Source of the DNA: Acanthopleura granulata
Lineage: Eukaryota; Mollusca; Polyplacophora; Chitonida; Chitonidae
Length of the DNA: 64,000 nt
NCBI GenBank assembly: GCA_016165875.1
Contig: JABBOT010000002.1
Coordinates: 40,867,073 to 40,931,072 of the forward strand
Direction of reading: 5' to 3'
Shown here: positions 59,972 through 64,000 of the stretch, in pieces
How positions within the stretch are numbered: position 1 is the first letter of the stretch
Layout of the letters: each line of letters opens with the position of its first letter
The notes under the pieces: model-generated
The model's input: only the letters and a program-made list of their open reading frames with translations
Database searches by the model: none
What the model was told of the DNA's origin: nothing
Position numbers and translations under genes: made by a program

Positions 59972-62900
59972 CTGAAATCAAGGCATAATTGAGCAGGATG
60001 AATGGTAAATTTTGAGCCATGTTGCAAGTTAATAAGCATGAAAGAAGCAGTGACATGTGTCATAATTGACAGGTCTACTCTTTACCTGGGATATGTGTAG
60101 TATTCATATATTGTCACCACAAAGGCCATAGAGCCTGATTTTAAATGTGAACTCAAAACTATGCATAAATGTATATATAACTTATAAATTTCTCTAGCCC
60201 TATCCATGAGAGTTATAATTTACAGAACACACAGTAAAAAGTTCAATAAAACAAATATGAATTGTATACAACCGAAGATCCTTTCCACAAATACTTGTAG
60301 CCTATAAGAACAGACATACTGCTGTCTCTTACAACCCCTTTAATGGCTGACACGTCCACTGTAACTGGATCAATTTCTCCCCATTTCAAACTTTCAAATG
60401 TCTTCCCCATCTCAATCCAAATGACGTGCCCACTATTAACAGCGCTACGTAAGACCCAGCCCAGGCAACTTTTCACCCCATCTTTGAGTCGTCTCTATCT
60501 CCTGCATTATCGACATGCCCAGTGCCACCAGACCTATGTTATACCCTCATTTTCTTTCACCCCATCTTTGTTTCCAGTCTAATCCTTGCCTTATCAGAAG
60601 TAACACACTGTAACTATCTTTGGGTTATCCCCACTTTCAACCTCTTCCTCACCTTGAATCATTTTCTCACCCCTGCCTGACAGACATGCCCACTGTACGT
60701 GGACACAGAAGTAATTAGCTCTCTACATTATCCCCACCCACTTGCCTTTCACCATATCTTTAATTCCTCTCTACAACCAATGCCTGACGCATGTGTGAGC
60801 CAATTGTAACTACTTACTTTCTCCGTCTCCGTCCCTGTCAAACTCATCAATCATGGCTCTAAGTTCTTCATCAGACATGTTCTCCCCAAGCTCTCTGTAG
60901 ATGGGAAAATACGCCATACAGTCCATAGAACAGGACCAGTGGCGACAGTGGCCATTTGTACGTCACTAGTAATAATACACACCAACTATGGATATCTAAT
61001 ACTACATTCTCTCAATATTATCACCACATCATGAAAATACCACCATATTTGATACCAGAAAGTCAAAAAATGCTGTCAACATAAAAGACCATGAAAAATG
61101 GTGACAAATTCAAAATAATATATCTCTAAAACAAAGAATTCTTCAATTGCCTGTGAAACTGAGTTGATTTATGCCTTTAATGACAAGCAGATCTAGAAAA
61201 AATCACAATCTCTCCACCATCATAGAGCACTATACATCCTAGACACCTGGACAAAAAGTAAAAGACAGCAAGTAAACAATATACATGTAGAATACCCAAG
61301 AAAAGGCCACCACACACAGATTCAAAGCTTCAGAATGTAGAATAAAGGCTTGTGTGACTCATGAAACACCACTGTAATACATGCCAAGTTTAATAAGACA
61401 TAACTGAACGCCCTGAGGCCTGTAAATATTAGTCAATGAGACCATCTCACAGAGTGCAAAACTCCAGACAGGAAGGGATAACTGGATTTTTCTCTTTAGT
61501 ATTAACTGAATGTTTTATGGTAACATTCATGTCATGACAATTATTACCCTACACTCATCTCTGAAATTAGAATTTGCCACAACATGCATTTGTGCCGTAT
61601 GTGTACAGAAAATTTGGAATATAGCCAGACAATTACTTAGTGCTGTAAAAATAGGAAAAACAGAGTCTGCAGTAATGTAATCTTTCCTAGTCATACGAAT
61701 GACTGTGTATTGGGCATGTCTCATTATGGTTTCTCAATATCCAAAAAAAAAAACACTTGCACAATTGCTCAATTTACAAATTTCTGAGAACAAAATGGAT
61801 TTTTCATTTCTTAGTTTTGTTTCGAATTGCAACGTAAAACTTTCATTTGAGGGAAACAAGACTTCATTCTCATTATTAATACACTGTAATACAAACACAC
61901 ATGAGAAAGTATGCCCAACCCTCATAACAACTGTGTCTTAAATTTTACAAATCTTTTGACGTTCGCCACAACCTACCGTGCGACTCTGCGTAAATTCCTC
62001 AAGCTGATCTTCCCAGATCCATCATCGTCAAAAAGGCTAAATGCCTTCAAGATCTCCTGCTGCGGATCTCGTTCCAACATCATATCTGTCACTGAGAAAC
62101 ATAATACACAATACAGTAAATACAACTGAGATACAGAAAAGAAATACAGAAAAGAAAAATTTCATGTCTGTCAACAAAATAAGGAATAGAGTAAATGTCA
62201 TTGAGGTACACACTACATGTACAATAGCATATCTGAAACTGAAGGACACAACAAAGAAAAGCAAACATGTATCTGTTAATGGAGGACATAATATTTCACT
62301 TATACGACGGCAGCATTATGGTGGGTGGAAACTGGGCAAAGCCCAGGAGGAAACCCACGACCATCTGCAGGTTGCTGGCAGACCTTCCCACGCACGGCCG
62401 GAGAGGAAGCCAGCATGAGCTGGACTTGAACTCACAACAACCGCATTGGTGGGTGGCTTCAGGTCATTGCGCTGCGCCACAAAGGCCCGCTGGAGGACAT
62501 AAGACAGAATCTGTTTACTAAGGGAGACATACATAATCTGGTATCTGTTACTAGGGGACAATACAGAATCTGGTATCTGTTATTAAGGGACACAAAACAG
62601 AGTCTGGTATCTGTTATTAAGGGACACATCCAGAATCGGTTAAATGCTTCTAAGCGACACAAGACAGAATCTTGCATCTGTTACTGAGAGAGAAGTACAG
62701 AATCTGGTATGTGTTACTAAGGGATACACGGCAGAATCTGATATCTGTTTATATTAAGGGGCACATACAAATTCTGTTAAATGCTTCTAAGGTACACAAG
62801 ACAAACTCTGGTATGTGTTACTGAGGGATACAAGACAGAATCTAGTATCTGTTACTGAGAGATATCCAGTACCTAGTATTGGTTCCTGAGAGATATCTAG

Positions 62901-63146
62901 TATCTACCATTGAGAGATACAAAAGAGAATCTGGTACAAGTATCAGTTACTAAGGGATACAATGCAGGCCACCAGATCTGTCATGTTACAAAGAACAATG
63001 CAGAGAAGCATTATTAACCACCAAAACTCACCTACTTCATTGAAATCTTCAAAGGATATTTTACCAATTCCATCTCTATCATAGTCTTTAAGAACTTTAA
63101 GAACATCTGCCTTTTTGACATCAAAACCTAATGCTCTCATTGCAAC
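59928..63146 (-). CDS. CETN3: Centrin-3, 3' part (EF-hands 2-4); span of four exons
   Basis: Four minus-strand exons (63146-63032, 62091-61977, 60894-60818, 59971-59928) join in phase to 116 codons and TAA. Centrins are small calcium-binding EF-hand proteins of centrioles and basal bodies; full-length centrin-3 is about 167 residues, so roughly the first 50 (EF-hand 1) lie right of the window. The peptide opens [20 protein letters not shown], nearly identical to vertebrate centrin-3 as I remember it. EF2 loop [12 protein letters not shown] and EF3 loop [12 protein letters not shown] lack the usual position-12 glutamate. EF4 loop DRDGDGEISAEE is canonical. It ends FMAIMTGDT. All introns use GT/AG. 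Identification as centrin-3 rather than centrin-1/2 rests on [20 protein letters not shown] and [20 protein letters not shown]. Confidence 0.95.
60345..60815. repeat. Diverged tandem repeat, ~100-120-bp unit, about 4 copies (centrin-3 intron)
   Basis: GACATGCCCACTGTAACTG, TTATCCCCACTTTCA and TTTCACCCCATCTTTG words recur in the same order at about 60345, 60425-60480, 60510-60560 and 60685-60760. The array abuts the donor of the 60818-60894 exon. Confidence 0.55.
60818..60894 (-). CDS. CETN3: Centrin-3 exon (EF-hand 4, first half)
   Basis: The acceptor TTTTCCCATCTACAG and donor GTAAGTAG border a 77-bp exon. The peptide is [20 protein letters not shown] followed by DGDGE. One leftover base (A) joins TC of the last exon. 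Confidence 0.95.
60895..61976 (-). other. Centrin-3 intron, no further feature
   Basis: A/T-rich intronic sequence without visible repeats apart from an A-run at about 61742-61753. Confidence 0.5.
61977..62091 (-). CDS. CETN3: Centrin-3 exon (EF-hand 3)
   Basis: The 115-bp exon encodes [20 protein letters not shown] followed by [17 protein letters not shown]. Its acceptor is TGTTTCTCAG just before TGACAG. Using the second AG (TGACAG) would drop two residues that the family has, so the first was chosen. The donor is GTAGGT. Confidence 0.95.
62291..62488 (-). mobile_element. tRNA-derived SINE in a centrin-3 intron
   Basis: Minus strand, same direction as centrin-3. The A box TTGTGGCGCAGCGCAATGACC (in two parts) and B box GTTGTGAGTTCAAGTCC are followed by the body with CTGCCAGCAACCTGCAG and GTTTCCACCCACCATAATGC. 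The last recognisable part is CCGTCGTATAAGTGAAATAT. The final AAACACCAATCAAATAAA part and the tail are lost. Confidence 0.85.
62500..62950. repeat. Tandem repeat, ~32-36-bp unit, about 13 copies (centrin-3 intron)
   Basis: Variants of GACACAAGACAGAATCTGGT followed by ATCTGTTACTAAGGG. Unit length varies because of indels. A second type has GGTTAAATGCTTCTAAG in place of the usual end. Confidence 0.85.
63032..63146 (-). CDS. CETN3: Centrin-3 exon (EF-hand 2)
   Basis: The acceptor TTTTGTGTTTTTAG ends at 63147 and the donor GTGAGT begins at 63031. The 115 bp encode [20 protein letters not shown] and [18 protein letters not shown] plus one base. The frame starts in phase 0, so the preceding exon beyond the window should end on a whole codon. 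Confidence 0.95.
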
Positions 63147-63497
63147 CTAAAAACACAAAAGGTATTAGAACACACAGAAATCTGTTTACAGGTTTACTAG
63201 GAGAGCTTAAACCAGGATTTTCAGAGTAGTTCATGGAGTTTAACAGATTATCAAAAAAATATGATTCTCATCAACCCTGATTTCTACCTATACTGGTATT
63301 TCCTCAAACCACCCACTCTGAGTACACAAAGTGTAACAGCATCTCCCAGGACTAGGCCAGCTTCATAAAACTGTAAAAATCTGTATCTTGAAATTTCTCC
63401 TGAAAATCAACATGCTTTATGAAATAAAATCTAGACATCTTTTACCAAAAAAAAAGGGGGACAAAAAGCTGACTTTTGAACATTTGTGAAAGTGACT
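63147..63497 (-). other. Centrin-3 intron, no exon seen
   Basis: Checked for the EF-hand 1 exon and not found. A poly-A/G stretch is at 63447-63462. Confidence 0.5.
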
Positions 63498-64000
63498 GCA
63501 GTGCTGATCCCTGAACAGTAACATGTAACAGGATTTCCCAGGACTTGTGCTGATCTCGCCCACCCTGAACAAAAACATGTAACGGGATTTCTCAGGACTT
63601 GTGCTGATCTCACCCACCCTGAACAGTAACATGCAAGAGGATTACCCAGGACTTGTGTTGATCTCGCCCACCCTGAACAGTAGCATGTAACAGGATTTTC
63701 CAAGACTTGTGATGATCACGCCTACCCTGAACAGTAGCATGTAACAGGTTTACCCAGGACTTGTCCTGATCTCGCCCACCCTGAACAGTAACATGTAACA
63801 GGATTTCCCAAGACTTGTGCTGATCTCACCCACCCTGAACAGTAACATGTAACAGGATTTCCCAAGACCTGTCCTGATCTCACCCACCCTGAACAGTAAC
63901 ATGTAACAGGATTTCCCAAGACTTGTGCTGATCTCACCCACCCTGAACAGTAACATGTAACAGGATTTCCCAAGACTTGTGCTGATCTCACCCACCCTGA
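63498..64000. repeat. Minisatellite, exact 54-bp unit, 9 copies, runs off the right edge
   Basis: The unit is GAACAGTAACATGTAACAGG, ATTTCCCAAGACTTGTGCTG, ATCTCACCCACCCT. GAACAG is at 63513, 63621, 63675, 63729 and 63783, with AACAAA at 63567. The rightmost copies are nearly identical and the left ones diverged. Divisibility by three leaves two minus-strand frames open (18-residue repeats), which are not genes. Confidence 0.95.

Noticed and set aside
63417..63995. Overlapping minus-strand frames on the centrin-3 strand
   Set aside because: The 54-bp unit keeps two frames open at once. There is no EF-hand or other domain.
1..64000. Idea that array units are preferentially multiples of three, implying coding selection
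   Set aside because: About nine of some 21 estimated periods are divisible by three, close to the one third expected. Only those arrays give long frames, so the impression is a selection effect.

Overview
The window is eukaryotic and gene-poor: coding sequence is split into short exons with GT/AG borders, and most of the DNA is intronic or intergenic repeat. The organism is probably a mollusc, or at least a marine lophotrochozoan. This is inferred from at least five copies of a tRNA-derived SINE with a conserved 3' domain (a CGTCGTATAAGTGAAATATT-like core, then AAACACCAATCAAATAAA and an A/T-rich tail) that I know to be widespread in mollusc genomes.

Layout. 1-4.6 kb: a frameshifted PIF/Harbinger transposase relic on the minus strand and one small tandem array. 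4.6-38.1 kb: two minus-strand exons that fit each other in phase, a start exon at 38.1 kb and a transmembrane exon at 4.65-4.83 kb. They would encode a short N-terminus, one membrane span and a basic cytoplasmic segment of an unidentified membrane protein. The ~33 kb between them holds a long series of unrelated minisatellites, SINEs and plain sequence. 44.7-53.1 kb: a plus-strand synaptotagmin gene (closest by memory to synaptotagmin-15). Five exons are well supported and carry the linker, C2A and C2B domains through to the stop; a sixth upstream exon is probable. The N-terminal membrane exon was not found. 53.1-54.6 kb: a ~96 bp tandem array that is visibly derived from the last coding segment of that gene. 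59.9-63.1 kb: the last four coding exons of centrin-3 on the minus strand (EF-hands 2-4 and the C-terminus); its 5' exons lie beyond the right edge. Synaptotagmin and centrin-3 are therefore convergent, about 6.8 kb apart stop to stop.

The dominant structural feature is tandem repetition. I count about 25 separate arrays with units from about 26 to 96 bp and no obvious similarity to one another. Most non-coding segments of the synaptotagmin gene carry a private array. Nearly all long open reading frames in the window lie on these arrays (units of 33, 42, 54, 72 or 84 bp keep a frame open), so they are not listed as genes. Array limits were set by eye and are good to about 10-30 bp. No prokaryotic, viral, CRISPR or organellar sequence was seen.
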